This document shows positions 26,237 through 39,476 of a stretch of DNA of 64,000 nucleotides, in pieces. Under the pieces are notes generated by a model. It was not told where the DNA came from. It did not search any database and saw nothing but the letters and a program-made list of their open reading frames with translations. The DNA comes from Sepioteuthis lessoniana (taxonomy: Eukaryota > Mollusca > Cephalopoda > Myopsida > Loliginidae): positions 62,001 through 126,000 of the forward strand of contig CAUZXS010004361.1 of assembly GCA_963585895.1 (NCBI GenBank), given 5' to 3'. The translations under genes were made by a program, and so were the position numbers. How positions within the stretch are numbered: the first letter of the stretch is position 1; every line of letters begins with the position of its first letter.

Positions 26237-26315
26237 GGGCATCCAGTGAGAATTGAAATCACTAATAATGATCTGCTAAGCTAGCTGGCTAACCCTTACA
26301 CCATGTGAAGTGGTC
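26237..26315 (-). repeat. tRNA-like unit, family D
   Basis: On the minus strand it has an A-box-like CATGGTGTAAGGGTTAGCC and a T-arm-like GTGATTTCAATTCTCAC (near-perfect 5-bp stem with a TTCAATT loop). The ends can partly pair as an acceptor stem. It has no SINE body or tail. More likely a decayed dispersed unit than a working tRNA. Confidence 0.65.
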
Positions 26316-27908
26316 ATGAAATTAGAATATAACATTGACATGAATTTCCAAACATAGCAAAAGGAAAAATTTTATTTTAACCCAATGAACCCTGCCTCCC
26401 CATCCCATACTCGGAACTCATGGCTGAAAATTATAAGCAATAGCAATGTAGAAATGGAGATTCCTGATTGTCAGAATTTAGACTGCCTAAATACATATGC
26501 ATTTAGATAACTCAAATACTGACCTCTCAGATTCTAAGGGTTCATAATTATGATTTAACAACACATGAAATATATCTAAATCCTCAGAACTCTAGGATTG
26601 CAAATCATATCTTGATTTATTTTTACCCTGTTTTGATATATTTAATAATATCAAAGTTGTCTCATAATAACAGACCTCTTCTATAATCTTTCATCTTTTA
26701 TTTTTGTGTGCATGTTACTATAATACAAAGATGGCACATTGTAGAGAGTTTTTTTTAACATAACATTAAAAGGCTCTCAGAAAATAAAGCTATACCCTAT
26801 CCAATTTGTGACTTAATAAATGTAAGGGGTTTGTGTTTTCACTTAGTTCAATCATTTTTTTAAGGGAAATAACTAATACATGTTGATTATATAGTACTCT
26901 CCTTTATTTGCAATCCTAATATAAGTTCTATAAACAAGATCTGACTTGACACTGATCTTCATCCCTACCAAGAGCAGGTATTATAATAAATACCATTTTT
27001 AAAAATCCCTTTTGTACAAGTAAATGCCAAGTGGGTATACGCTTGAGCAATCTGCTGTTGGTAGTATTATTACTTTGTTAATATCTGGTATTTAACTTCA
27101 TCCCTTTAATTGTATAAAAAATGGTCTTTTTAACAAGGGATCCCATGTAATTATATTCATGGGCAAGACCAAAAATAGTCTTAGTCCATACAACCACTGT
27201 TATGCTGGTATAGAAGTCTGCTGACTCTCTGTCTCTGTCTCTCTCTCTCTCTCATACAACAGAGATCTTCTCACAGAACTGGAATCTCTGGGACTGAATT
27301 TTCTTCAAATTTATCCAAAGACAAGAACTCAATTAATGAGAAACAAATACATTTTAATTCCAACCTGAAGGCTCTGATCCTTTTAATATTTTTATGCTTT
27401 CATTCCACAAATGGGTGGTATATCAGCAAACTTTACAAGAAATTCAAATAGACATTCAATGCCAGTTACGAATCTGAAGGACAAAGTGAAATTCATATGC
27501 AGTATAGTTGTTAAGAAGAAAATGTTGGTATGTTTTTACAATATCTTAAAAAAATTTCAGCTTTTTCTATTTAATATTTCAACTGGTTTTAAAAAGAAAA
27601 ATACAAACCGGAAAATATTTTCATGATACATCAATACATGTCCTGATGTCAGAACAGACTTGACAAGAAAATGTCAAAACAAGAAAAACTGGTTTTATCC
27701 AGCTGGAATTTGTGATTGACTAAGACTGACAAGAAGGAAAATTATTGCCAAAACTAAAATAAAGTAACTGCTTTATGCAATTGTTTGTTTTCTACCCACC
27801 CCTGTTCTTTCTTTCTTTCTTTCTATCTCTCTCACCTTTGTTTTTAAATTTTCCTCTTATAAAATGTATTAAATGTCATGTTCGACTTCTATATTTATGC
27901 TTAAGATC
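26316..27908. other. no gene seen
   Basis: AT-rich, with a (CT)n microsatellite near 27226-27253 and (CTTT)n near 27811-27825. Confidence 0.4.
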
Positions 27909-27926
27909 TACCTAAAGGTTATTTTT

Positions 27927-28219
27927 GGGGTGTCCTCGTGGTGTAATGGTTAAAGCGATGAGCTGCGGAATCGTAGTACGCGAGTTCGTACTCCAGTCGC
28001 GCTATTACGTTCACTTTCGGGCAAATACCCTTGGGAAAGGTATGAACCCCCTTATTCTCCCTCCAGCTATGGGTAAATAGTAGGACGGACTAGGTTCTTC
28101 AGCCTTGGGGAGGCAACTAGTCTAGGAGAAGGAAAACTCTGAATTCAAAACCTGTTAAACTCCGCTTAAAAATTGACCTTGTGTCATATCCTGCCCGGGC
28201 GGGGGGGGTTGGTAAATAG
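27927..28219 (+). repeat. young SINE family B1 with 18-bp target duplication
   Basis: Flanked by the perfect 18-bp repeat TACCTAAAGGTTATTTTT at 27909-27926 and 28220-28237. The 293-bp copy starts GGGGTGTCCTCGTGGTGTAA. It keeps an A box (TGGTGTAATGGTTA), a near B box (GAGTTCGTACTCC) and many CpGs, and ends near CCTGCCCGGGCGGGG. The intact CpGs and perfect duplication point to a recent insertion. It sits 23 bp before a family C copy on the other strand. Confidence 0.93.
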
Positions 28220-28242
28220 TACCTAAAGGTTATTTTTAGTTT

Positions 28243-28622
28243 TTGGTTTTATAGCATATCAACCATTGTAGGTTATTTAATGCCAAATCTGGTTTATACA
28301 TATATATATGATTAGTAGACATAAGTCAACAAAGTTGAATAGTTTCAATTTATTGCTATGTATCACTAACAATTCAATTAAGCATCAGTCATTTGTTTAC
28401 ACACTGTTGAATGATCAAGCAGTTCATCTACTCCGGAATAATGGACCTGGGAGTGATGGCAATGAAGGGGTACTTTGCATTCCCAAAAGCTACAACATTA
28501 CTGGAACCTCACTATCAGATTATTTGTCATATCAAGGATACTCATTGGGTGGGGGAGGATCTTACCCCTCTGCAGAGATGCAGTTGGTGTATTCTACAGC
28601 CTCAGCTGACTGGGCTGCTTAT
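28243..28622 (-). repeat. SINE family C, near full length
   Basis: On the plus strand it starts with the tail complement (TTTTATAGCATATCAACC, ATTGTAGGTTATTTAATGCC) and ends CAGCTGACTGGGCTGC, the reverse complement of the head. The 115-codon ORF at 28308-28655 is a chance reading of this SINE. Confidence 0.85.
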
Positions 28623-30107
28623 TATATAGTGTTAATTTATATTGTAATATACTAAAAAAAAAAAGTCTATTGGTTTATTGTTGAAACAGAACAAACAAGT
28701 CTAGATATTTGACTTGAAAGAGATTCCATTCAAAGAAGCTAAAACTGTATCAAACAGAAATTAAGTTTAAGGCTGAAACTGGAAAAAATATCATTTGGAT
28801 AGTGGAAGAAAATTTGTTTCAGTGATTTAATATTATTTCATTGAAAAATTTTTAAGGAAGATAAACAAGAGATAATAGAAGCAACTATTAATTTTTCTTT
28901 TGATGGTATATAAATTTATTTGTTCTAAATAATAAAAAAAGACACAAATACAAAAACTTACTTTGTATATTTTCTATTTTAAAAGAAAATATGACCCAAG
29001 AGTATTTTTTTTAACATGAAGTTTTAGAAAACAATCTATTGATAGTTTTAAAAAATTCTTTCACATTGTGAGTAGTGTTTGAGCTTATCAATCAAAAACT
29101 AAGTAGTATCCAAAAATAGGTTTGTATAGATGTGAATTAAATGTAGTGAAATAAAGGACAAAAATTGGACTCTTGAAATTTTGCTTGTCATATCAATTGT
29201 CGTCTTTGTCAGCACAGGAATGTTGATGGATTGGTACATAACTTGTGTTGCCTGCTTCAAACTTTCCTGGCTTGAGCCTCCTCAAATTAAAGTTAAGGTC
29301 AGTTGGCCAAGGGATGAACTAACAGGGATTTGTGACCTTTTTCTAATGAAATAAAATCCATGAGCAGCTGACTTGAATAGGATTGGATTCTTTTTAATGT
29401 ATTTCCTTTTGGCAAGTCAAAATGATATTCTCATATGTAGAATTTGTCCAATATTTGGTGCTTGGGTTCAAAATGTCTTTGCTTTATCTGTTACATTGTT
29501 GCTTAATCTTCCTTTAGCAGATGAAAGTGATAATCATCTTTCCCTATCAATTACTGTGCAATGGTCATGTTATTTGCAAAATTTGATCTTTGGTTTGCCT
29601 CATGTTATACCAGTTAGAAATAATGATTGTAAGGCAAGCACTTTTTATGACTATTACAGTGAACCCTCTTTTACATTGGGGATTTGATTTGTAATTTATG
29701 TTCTAACAAATGCTGTAAAGCTATGCGAGTTTATAGAATAATTCAAAATGTATAAAATGCAATGTGACTTATATATGCATGTAAATTTGACCTCCTTGAC
29801 AAGTAATGAGAAATTCTGTTAAGATAATACGAAGCACTGATGTTGAATATGACTTGCATTACTATAACAATGGAATTTCTCATTAATTAGTTAATCTAGG
29901 ATATTAAGACACTGCAAAAAGCTTCATTTTTAGTTTCACACATGACAGAATTTAGAACAAATATTAATCACACAATTACAAATACAGATAAATCTTATTT
30001 TAATATTTATTTATTGTATTTGTTATAAATTTTTGTACCAAATTTGTCATTTTCAAATAATTATAATCTTATAAAATTGTTTTTTAATTTTAGAATATTA
30101 CTTTGAT

Positions 30108-30154
<47 letters not shown>

Positions 30155-31310
30155 CTTAAGAAGGGACTGATTTTAAGTTAAAGGTCAGGGAGTGATACTT
30201 TGGTCCCGAGAAGAGTGCACAGATCTACACTCAGATCCTTGGCAAAAGTGTTGATCCATATATAAATAATCTCATTATCTTAATGAGAACAATGCTAGTT
30301 TAATATAAAGTAAGTTAGATATTTTTAGAAACTTGGGTAAAGAAATTTCTTGATTTTATTTTTATCAACTGTTTTTCACTGAAGATATTTACTACTACAA
30401 AGAACCTAATCATAGAGTAAACCTTTTCTTGATTTCTATTGTGTAATTTGCAGTTGGTTATTTGTTTTTGTTTTTTTTTTGGGGGGGGGTCTCTTTTTTT
30501 TTTTTCTTTTTTTTTTTTTTGTAAAACATTAAGTAAACAAGTTGTCAAATGGATATTTGTTAGAGAATAATAGAAAGGAAAAAATCTTCACTTACAGACT
30601 ATTGAAATTGTCAGATCAGAAGGAATCTTTTGAGGATTATGTAATTTGCAATTTTGAAAGAGGAAATAATCATACATAGATATTTACTCTTTTTATTTCT
30701 TCATGAGACTTGAAAACTTTTTTCTGTTTTTTCCCCCCCTTAATTTTGGCCTTGTATCAAATTCTATTCTTGGTTCTCACCTTATCACTCTATCTGACAG
30801 TTTTTATCAACATTTCATAAATATTTCACCATCATCATAGAATTGAATTCTTGTAGTCAGTTTTTGTTTTTTTCTGCTGATATGAGAATTGTTCTGATCC
30901 AAAACAGTTATGACATTTTTTTTCTAATTATTTAGCTGTATTTGTTTAAAGTAAAATGAGTTGAATGATAACTTCTTTCATCTTTTAAAGTCATTGTTTT
31001 ATACTTTGGCAATGTTAATGTATATTAAATAATCAACGAACCCATTGTGGTCACATTGTAACAGTGTTCTATGATGATACTGATGTTTCTATTGAGGAAG
31101 GAATGAAGGATTCTAATTAATAATTCATAATTATCTCTATTATAACAAGAATTTGTATGATAGATAAAAATTACATTCTGTATAAATACTGATCCAACTC
31201 TGCAAAATTATCATTGTTAGAAATTGGACTGGAAATTGTTTTATTTCAAATGCATTGCTCCAATAAAAACCTGGCTATAATCTAGTAATTTCACTGAATT
31301 ATATTTGTAG
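28623..31310. other. no gene seen
   Basis: AT-rich with (AT)n at 30113-30153 and T/G homopolymers near 30471-30520. A 104-codon ORF at 29373-29687 has no recognised motif. Confidence 0.4.
30113..30153. repeat. (AT)n microsatellite
   Basis: About 40 bases of alternating AT. Confidence 0.93.
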
Positions 31311-31600
31311 AAGCACACTTTGTGTAAGTGTTATTGTCATAGGAAATGGAATTGGCAACAAAAGTTCAAATTCTTGATGAAGGTGTTAGCATTTTTCTTT
31401 ATGCTAATGCCCTTGGGAAAAGCATTAATTTATCTGTTCTCTTTTTAGTTATGGATAAATAGTAGGGTAGACTGAGCTCTTTAGCCTTGGTAAGGAAACC
31501 AGTCTGGGAGAAATGAAAACTCTGAATTCAAACCAACTGTTCTGTTAAATAAAAAAAAAGGTCTTGTGTTTCATCCTTTCCATAGTGGAGGTACATACAT
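31311..31600 (+). repeat. SINE family B1, old copy
   Basis: The head is decayed (TGTGTAAGTGTTATTGTCAT, AAAGTTCAAATTCTTG). The body is clear: GCCCTTGGGAAAAGC, ATGGATAAATAGTAGGGT, CTTTAGCCTTGGTAAGG and TCTGAATTCAAACC. Confidence 0.8.
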
Positions 31601-32981
31601 AATGGAAATTTTAGTAATCTTGATTGATTATTGTTTATATTAAATCATAAAATAACACTCCTGCAATTTTTCCTTTTATTATGACTGCAACATTTTGTGT
31701 AGTCCTAGTCAGCAAGTAGGTTTGTTCTTCTCTTTCCTCAGAGTTGACTTTATCCAACAAATATCTATAAATTTTATACAGTTGATTCAACATATTTTAG
31801 GTGTGCCTTTTTTAAATTCTTAAAAAGTCATCTTGTAGGTGTAGTTGGATAGTTTTGCTAATGATGTCATTGTTTCTTCAGGAAACCATTGCACCCACTT
31901 GACCTTTTCTGGATAATGTCTTGCTTCTAAAGAATAGAGAAAAACAATCTTCTTTGGTAAACAGTTGTTGAGAAATGATAGCATGTCAATTTTTCTGTAA
32001 ATTTTCTCTTGCCTGTTCTCTCACAACCCACTTTTTTTTCTTTTTCCTTAAGCAACAAGTTTATTTATTTGAGAAAGACTTTCAGTGAGAGTTAAAATTT
32101 TTATTTGCATCAACATTAATATGAATGATTTCTACACGAGTTTATTTCAGTTGATTGTATATCGTTATTGATAATTTGTTAGAGTTTGTCGGTTCTTTAT
32201 TGATGGCCAAACAATTTGATATAGAGCTACCATATTTGGTATGCATACTTATTGGTTCCAAGGGAAGATTTTAACATTAAAGAAGTGTTCCCTATGAGCA
32301 AAGTAAGGCTTTAACCGTAAACACTAATCAATGGAAAATCATACTTCTGTAAGATTAAACTAATCATACTGAACTTAAATTAATTTTTTTAAATTGATAT
32401 TAGTAAAATTATTCCCATTTAATTACATCTTTATTGGTAGTGCTTCATGCTAAATGTAAAATAATTACATAGTATCATTGCTTACTTAAAACTACCAACT
32501 CCACAAAAACAAAAGTTTAAAGTGATAAATCTCTTAAGTATCTCATTTAAATTTTAAAAATTTCTCTATGCCCAGTAGACATGTATTTCAGATAGTCTTT
32601 GCATTATTTTCCTACTTAAAAAGATACTATGTTGTAAATTTTGTACATTAGATAATAGCATCAAAATTATATGAATAATCAAGTGTTTAGATTAATAATG
32701 CCCAAATTGAAAGTATATATTAACTTGTTTATATATTGTATAATATTAAGTGATTATATAAGCAGTTAAACTGTATGTGTAACTAGTATGTACAATCTGT
32801 TTATAGTTTTCCTGTTTGTTTTAACATAAACACTTGTGGGTCTGTTTTATTGATATGAAAAAGTTGGATATAATTACATAAAAATTGTTTTGTTTTGGGT
32901 TTTTTTTTTTTTTTGTTTTTTTACCAATCACACCCAAAATGAACTTTTATTCAAAAAAATCACATGACTTGTAACATGAGT
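31601..32981. other. no gene seen
   Basis: AT-rich unique-looking sequence with a poly-T run near 32899-32914. Confidence 0.4.
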
Positions 32982-33338
32982 CTAATAAAAATAGCTAAAC
33001 AATAGCTTTCTCTTCTCTCGGGATTTCTGATATTTTGGTTGTCCTCTGTTAAGATTTCTTTTTTCCCAAAGTAAGTCTTTGTTTCTTCTGTGATTCATTA
33101 ATGATTCATAGAATATTTTGAAACTTTTTCCCCTTTTTCTTAAAGTTAAGCTTGTCTCAAAAAAAGCTTTTATAACTTCAAACTTATTAGTAAAAGTTCC
33201 CAAAAGTTTCACAAATTCAGGAAATCTTGAAATTGTTTTTGAAATTGACTTTCTTATTGATTCTACAATTAGTCTATTGTAGAATTGATTTTTGCAGTCA
33301 TTAGGAAAAAATTTTAATGAGGAAAATGAGTTCCACAT
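32982..33338 (-). other. unrecognised 118-codon ORF
   Basis: The longest open frame in the window. It is lysine, serine and phenylalanine rich (for example FPEFVKLLGTFTNKFEVI), with a basic C-terminal third. No domain, signal peptide or membrane segment is evident, and I see no similar sequence elsewhere in the window. In AT-rich intronic DNA an open frame of this length can arise by chance. It could also be an eroded mobile-element piece. Not annotated as a gene. Confidence 0.2.
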
Positions 33339-33982
33339 GACTGAAAATAACTTTGGTCAACTTTTAAATGTCTTTCTTTTTGCTCAACAAAGCAAATGAT
33401 TTTGGATCAATAATCTGTGAGGATTTAAAATAGTTTTAGAAGAATCGCAAACAAAATTGTGGCAAAATTCAATCCTTCAACATCTCAATCTAAACTAAAG
33501 TGATTATGTGGGAGCTTCTGTTTGGTTAGACCAGAGTAACTGGCTTATTTGAATGACTTGTTGGAAGAAAGATCTTTTATCTTAGCTATAAAGTTAACCT
33601 GTCATTTTGCTGCATGAAAATAACTATTCTCTCATTAAACATGAAATGCAGTAAATGATCATGGAACTTCAAATGGTAAATTCTTTGACATGCAGCATAT
33701 TTTCAGTTCTATTACTTTCTCTCACTTGTTTTGCTCTGTGCAATTCTTGTTATCTAGTTAGCAGATTAAATATGTTCATAATATATCAATCTTTTTTAAA
33801 ACTCCTTGAATTTTTTTTTTTTTTTTTTAATGCTGAATGCACATTTTAGCTGAAATTTGATCAAAGACCATAGAAAATTAAGAAAAATACTTTGATGACT
33901 GAATAATGCTACAAATTTAGATAAATAAAGAATACTTTGTCAAAAATAGCTGAAGACTTTTGTCACAAACTAATTATAAACT
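33339..33982. other. no gene seen
   Basis: AT-rich with a poly-T run near 33811-33828. Confidence 0.4.
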
Positions 33983-34260
33983 TATCTCAGTTGGCAGGGC
34001 TTAGAATACATCAACTTTATATTCTGCTGTGGGAGAGGTAAGACTCTCTTCAAAAAAGGGTATCTTAGGTATGACACTAAACTACACCTAGTGGTGAGGC
34101 TACAGTTCTTGAGATTTAGGAAATGTGAAGTACCCTCTTCATTGCCATTACTCCTAGGTCCACCCCAACCCAAAGTGGTAGTATCTGTTCTGGTCCCACC
34201 TATGAGTAAAATAGATCTGTTTAAAAATTATTCATATTCAATAGGACTGTATACAAAAGA
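33983..34260 (+). repeat. SINE family C, tail truncated
   Basis: A head-like CTCAGTTGGCAGGGCTTAGA is followed by GGTATGACACTAAACTAC, GTGGTGAGGCTACAG and TCATTGCCATTACTCC, then CCTATGAGTAAAATAG. The usual 3' end is not visible. Confidence 0.75.
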
Positions 34261-35869
34261 AAAACTCATAACAACTACACGAAAAAAGTAAATATGAATG
34301 TGATTTCTTAATCTCTTGACATAAAATAACCTTAGGGTTGACTTGCTGTTGAAATCACTCAAACAATAATTATAAGCTGTCATTTCTAAATGTAAAAGGT
34401 GAACAATGTTTACATAAAATGAATTAAATGAAAAACTTTCTTAGGATAAATTTTTAAAAAATGTAATTTTCAAATAATAAAGCAACAATGATTAGAGTTG
34501 GTTAAAACTTTGGTAGATAAGGAAAGAGATTTTAATGAAAATAGTCAAGATTCTTTGAATCCCTTACCTACTGAATGAATAGGTGTCAAATGTATCCCCA
34601 GGTGTGCAGGTTGACATCCATACTTGGCATCCTTTGCGTACTATAACTTTAGAAATGTGATATTTCAAATTGTGAATTATACAATGGTAGTTTCATTAAA
34701 GACAAGTACAATAGATACCTTTTTGTTACAGATTTTTCACCCATGCACGAAATAAATATACTGATAGATAAGATCAAGAAAGATCTTTTTCTGCAAGTAA
34801 TTATCTATAGGTTATACAAAATCAATGAGTACTTTTCATGATTGATCAATTGTTGCCACTTGTAAAGAGAACAATACATATTTGATAAAGTTAAGAGATT
34901 AATTCAGATATCGTAAATAAAAGCAAGTGTCTTAGACTTATTATCTAAAGACCAACAAAGTTTGAGCTACACTTAATATTTTTATTCATAGAAAATGTCA
35001 ACTTTACATGCCTACAGCCTCTGTATCTCGGGAAGATTCATTTTCCCAATGTGTCTGCCCAGGGATGGAAGGGGGCTGCTTGAAGTTGCCTGAACTCTTC
35101 AGTAAATGTCATCTAATTGTTTAATCCCCAAATGACCCATAGTAGTTTGTATGTCCAGAGCCAATTAGTTAACATTTAGACTCCTCAAAAGATATTTTGC
35201 TTTGAAGGTACATTTGATAACTACAAAGCAAGTTCAAAGGAGGAAATAAGTTAATGTTCAAAAATGGTTACAAGAATAAAAATTCTGATGGAAGTTAATT
35301 TGCATAATAACTGACGTTTTCAATGGGTAATATCACTTATACAACATTAGCCCATCGTTAGCTGCTTTTTCCATTTATTGACACATCTAAATTCTATCAT
35401 CATAAGGGAAAAGTTTGTAACTCTTTGTTTTCACTTTGAAAGAATGTTTCTACAGAAGCTGTAATTCAAAAACAAACAAAAAAAACATTCACTTTCGACT
35501 TCATTGCTGTTTTAAATTCTTGGATGAGGCAAGACAGTACAAATTATCAATTTGTGATTTGAGTATGAATTAGTAATGTACAAATTTTACTATAACATTT
35601 TAAATGAGTAAATAAATAAAACTTTGAACTGCCCAAAGTTATTCAAGGAAAAAAATTAAAATTTATGACAATAAAATGAAAATTCACAAAAGTTTATAGA
35701 TATTGAATATGAACTCCTTTTTAAAATAACAAAGGTATGTGCTCAAGAAAATGTGTATTGTTTATTAACTTTGAGAAAAGTCACTAAACTAACATTTTTT
35801 GACAGCTGAATCTCTTTATATTATTATTGCTAATTCTTGCTTTGCTAAGCAAAGAAAACTAGATTGTGT
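34261..35869. other. no gene seen
   Basis: AT-rich unique-looking sequence. Confidence 0.4.
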
Positions 35870-36250
35870 TCAGTTGGCTGGGGCTGTAGAATACACTGAC
35901 GGTATCTCTACAGAGGGGTAAAATCCCACTCCCAATGAGTGTCCCGGATATGACATTAAACCGTCTGATGGTGAGGCTTCAGCCTTGGAGATTTGGGGAA
36001 TGTAGAGTACCCCTTCATTGCCATTGCTTCCAGGTCCATTCTGACCCAGAGTGGTAGCACCTGATAGTCATATCTATGGGTCAGATAGAACTAAACTGTA
36101 CTTATACAAAACTGAATTGTTTGAAATAGAAGTGTTTTGAGATTTAAACTGAGTTGTTTCAAATAGAACTGTTTATATGTATAAAAATGGATTTGGCATT
36201 AAATAACCTGCAATGGTTGATGTGTCATAAAACCAAACCAACCAACCAAA
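35870..36250 (+). repeat. SINE family C, full length
   Basis: It starts TTCAGTTGGCTGGGGCTG and keeps the landmarks GGATATGACATTAAACCG, GATGGTGAGGCTTCAGCC and GAGTACCCCTTCATTGCC. The variable tail has AAACTGAATTGTTTGAAATA units. It ends CTGCAATGGTTGATG, then (CCAA)n. A 7-bp ATTGTGT at 35863-35869 and 36252-36258 is a weak candidate target duplication. Confidence 0.87.
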
Positions 36251-36790
36251 CATTGTGTGTAAATGAATGAGTAGTGTTGAAATGGAATTTGTGTTAAATA
36301 TCAGAACTTGTTAACACTTTACTGTCTGTAAACAAGATTAAAATTGAATTGAATTATTAATATTAGATAGCAATGATTGAAACCCTTTAACTATGTAGAA
36401 ACAATACCAATACTAATGTGCAAAAAATTAGTCCTAACTCATTTAAAAATGAAATCACTATAAACTATTCATTTACAAATCATCATATGTATATCCCTTT
36501 AAATGTGTGTAAATGAATGACTGATGTTAAATTGTTACTGTTACATAACAGTACTTGAAACCATTCAACTGTGTGTAGACAAATGATTAATCATAAATAG
36601 AATAATTCATGTTAGATAGAAATACTTGAAACCATTTAACTGTGCGCAAAAAAAAAATGAGCTCGGGATCATTTAAAAATGTTATCAACGAAATGTTTAT
36701 AAATCATATTTAATACATATGTATAGAGAGGTTTTGACATTAAATAGTCTACAATGGTTGATATGCCACAAAACCCAACCAAACCAAACC
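36251..36790 (+). repeat. SINE family C tail repeats with a second 3' end
   Basis: Several copies of a unit with CTGATGTTAAATTG, ATAGAAATACTTGAAACC and ATTTAACTGTGTGCAAA precede a second family C end, CTACAATGGTTGATATGCC, then CCAACC. The first end at about 36240 is followed by tail units without a new head. This suggests a compound or recombined copy. Confidence 0.65.
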
Positions 36791-38573
36791 CTGTTATGTT
36801 GAAATTTCCATTTGGCAGACTTGTGAATAAGTCACTGTATCCATTTCATTCACCTTCTTCACTTGCTAACAATGCCCTTTATCAATTATTTGGACCTCAT
36901 CCAAGAGGGAGTAATATGCACATTTCTCTCAGCAGGGAAAAAATTAAGTTTTTTTGGGGGGGGGGGGCTCTTTCCTTGGTGAGGGCTGTAAAACAGATTG
37001 GCTAAAATGCTGTTAAAAATTATCAAAATTTCAGAGGTTCAATTGTCCAATTTTTCAAACATTCTACTACATGATAAAAGATTATGTAAGTCAGGATTGT
37101 TGTTAAATATTTCTTTCCAACATTTTACTTTTATTGTTAAAAAAAAAAAACACTTTGTTTTATAGCAAAATTGCTGAAAATCTTTAAAAACAAATGTTCA
37201 AAATGTCAGATTAAAAAAAAAAATTACCTAAGTGTGAATATGAGTTTGGGAAGGAAATTTCCTTATCAAATTACTGTTATATTATATCTATATATTAAAT
37301 ATGACTAAGCTGATAAAAAAATAAATTAACGTAAAATTGCAGTATGACACAGATTGTATAAAAGTTACTCTCCCTCCCCGACAAAGCAGCCAATTTGGCT
37401 AAGTTTCAAAATGGAGGTGTAGCAGGTATGCAAAGGAAAAAAAATATATGTATATTTCAGTTCTTGAAATCAAAGAAAGAAGCAAAGAGATTGTCTGATT
37501 TTCCTGACCATGTTTTCTGGCAACTGTCCAAAAAAAAAGTCACATTTCTCCAAAGGCAGATATATCCTGATCCTACAAAAGCAAAATGGCAATCTGGATT
37601 TTATAAGTTAAACATGATTATTATCTACCATTAAAAGCTTGGCTCATAGATTTTCATTCAATCAATCTACTCACTTTAGGGACATTACAGTTTGTAGTCT
37701 AAAGTAGCACAACCTTTGGAAGTCAAATGTGCCTCAAAGCAGTCAACTGTTCTGACATTGTGTGGTAATCACTTAAATGTCTTCAGTTAATGTTTCCCTC
37801 TAGTTCTTAACCTTTAAGCTTTAGCTAATTCTATTATTTTGCAGGACAAACGGTAAAGTTATTCTGAAATCGCTTCTCATTCTGTTGACCTTTGTAAATA
37901 GATAAGCAACAAATTAAGATTTTTATTTTTTTTTATTTTGTTCTTGAATTTATAGGAATTTGTAAATTAATTTTGGCTGGAGAAAGAACTAGAACATTGT
38001 AGGGTCCATTTCTTTCAATGATGCCAGTCTTTTAATTAGAGGAAAGAAAGCTAAGCCCTCTTTGTAAACTCTTCAGAATGTTCCCTGGTAATTAAAGTAG
38101 AGATTAGGTGGTGGGATAGACAGATCATGAAAATTACAACTAGTAAATATTCATCGAAATTAAATGGAACTTTTTTTCTTTTTTTTTTTCTTTTTTTTTT
38201 TTTAAATATATTTGACATGTTTTAAGAGTGGGTGGGGATAATAACTGGCTTGTTTGCAAGATATCTTACTCATCATTGTAGCATTTTAATAGTATATTTC
38301 TTGTCATTTACTGAAAACTTTAAAAGTAGGCTGAGAATAAAAATTTCTTTGATTAAGATGTGATAAAAGAAAAGTTATCTACTATGCAAAAATGACATAT
38401 TGAAGGAAAAACAGTTCAATTATTAAGGTTATAACTTTTTTTCTACTTATATATAAGTATTTGAGATAAATGCTAATGTCATTTCAGTATGGTAAACAAT
38501 CACATTAGCTGTGGGCAAATCTTATACACTTTCCCATCATTCTTTGCATATAGTCCAACAACCTCATATATGA
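36791..38573. other. no gene seen
   Basis: AT-rich with a G homopolymer near 36956-36967 and poly-T runs near 38170-38202. Confidence 0.4.
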
Positions 38574-38740
38574 AGGGGTGCTGAAAAGTTCTTGGGTCAA
38601 TGAAAAGTGACTAACTTCTTTGTTTTAGTTAAAGAAATTTTAAACTGATATGCCAAGCATATTGAACTTCAGGATGTGGAACAGCATGTTTCATAGCCAT
38701 AAGTTATCCTCTTAGTCATACCAAAAACTTTGCATACCCT
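38574..38740. mobile_element. possible mariner-type terminal fragment
   Basis: Begins GGGGTGCTGAAAAGTTCTTG, which resembles terminal repeats of some mariner elements. The following 150 bp has no coding match and no opposite end was found. Confidence 0.35.
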
Positions 38741-38750
38741 TCTTGTGTGT

Positions 38751-39040
38751 ATTTACCCAATCCTTCAACATGAGCAGGATGCAGACAAGGTCAATTTTTT
38801 AAGTAGAATACAACTTGTTTGAATTCAGAGTTTTTCTCTCATAGATTAATTGCCATACCAAAGTTTTAAAAAAGCCTAGTCTGCTATACTATTTACCTAT
38901 AGCTGAAGAGAGACTAGTTGGATTCATACCTTTCTCAAATGCATCAATATTATGTGAAAATGCAAACAGCCTTGTCCAGAATTTGAACTCTGGTTGCTGT
39001 GTTCATTTCCTGCAATGAAAATAATTAATCCATGAGCACC
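38751..39040 (-). repeat. SINE family B1
   Basis: On the plus strand it runs TTTACCCAATCC, AGCAGGATGCAGACAAGG and ATTAATTGCCATACC to AATTTGAACTCTGG and CATTTCCTGCAATG. The near-matching TCTTGTGTG and TCATGTGTG at the edges may be a decayed target duplication. Confidence 0.8.
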
Positions 39041-39436
39041 CTCATGTGTGGAAGTGCATGCATGCATGTATATGTATAAAGATATGATTGCACAAAATTT
39101 TAAACTTTTTTTAACACCCTTGGAAACTTTCTACTTAAATATTTGCAGAAATACTGCATTTTTTTTTAAAAGTTGTAACAGTTGCTTTTGCTACTGTATG
39201 TTTTTTTTTTATCTATATTTGCTTATCAAAATTAAATTGTGTATGGATACATACAGATTTTTTTGCTAGTCTACAAGAAAAAAAATGCTTTTCCACTCAG
39301 CAGGAAGCCAATTTTGTTGCTATAACTTCAAATGGTAGCCATGCTTAATTGCTGTAATAAGGGAATCTAGTGATTGACATTTTTTTTCCCTGTGCATCAC
39401 AGTTCACTTTCATCACAATTATAAATCTGCACACTC

Positions 39437-39476
<40 letters not shown>

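Noticed and set aside
26237-26315. A functional tRNA gene
   Set aside because: T-arm and A box are tRNA-like, but acceptor and anticodon arms are imperfect and the unit recurs as a dispersed family.
28308-28655. 115-codon plus ORF
   Set aside because: It lies almost wholly within a minus-strand family C SINE and shows the same chance reading as the ORF at 40008-40268.
39445-39473. Poly-A tail of a processed pseudogene
   Set aside because: No coding remnant, target duplication or polyadenylation context lies upstream of the tract.
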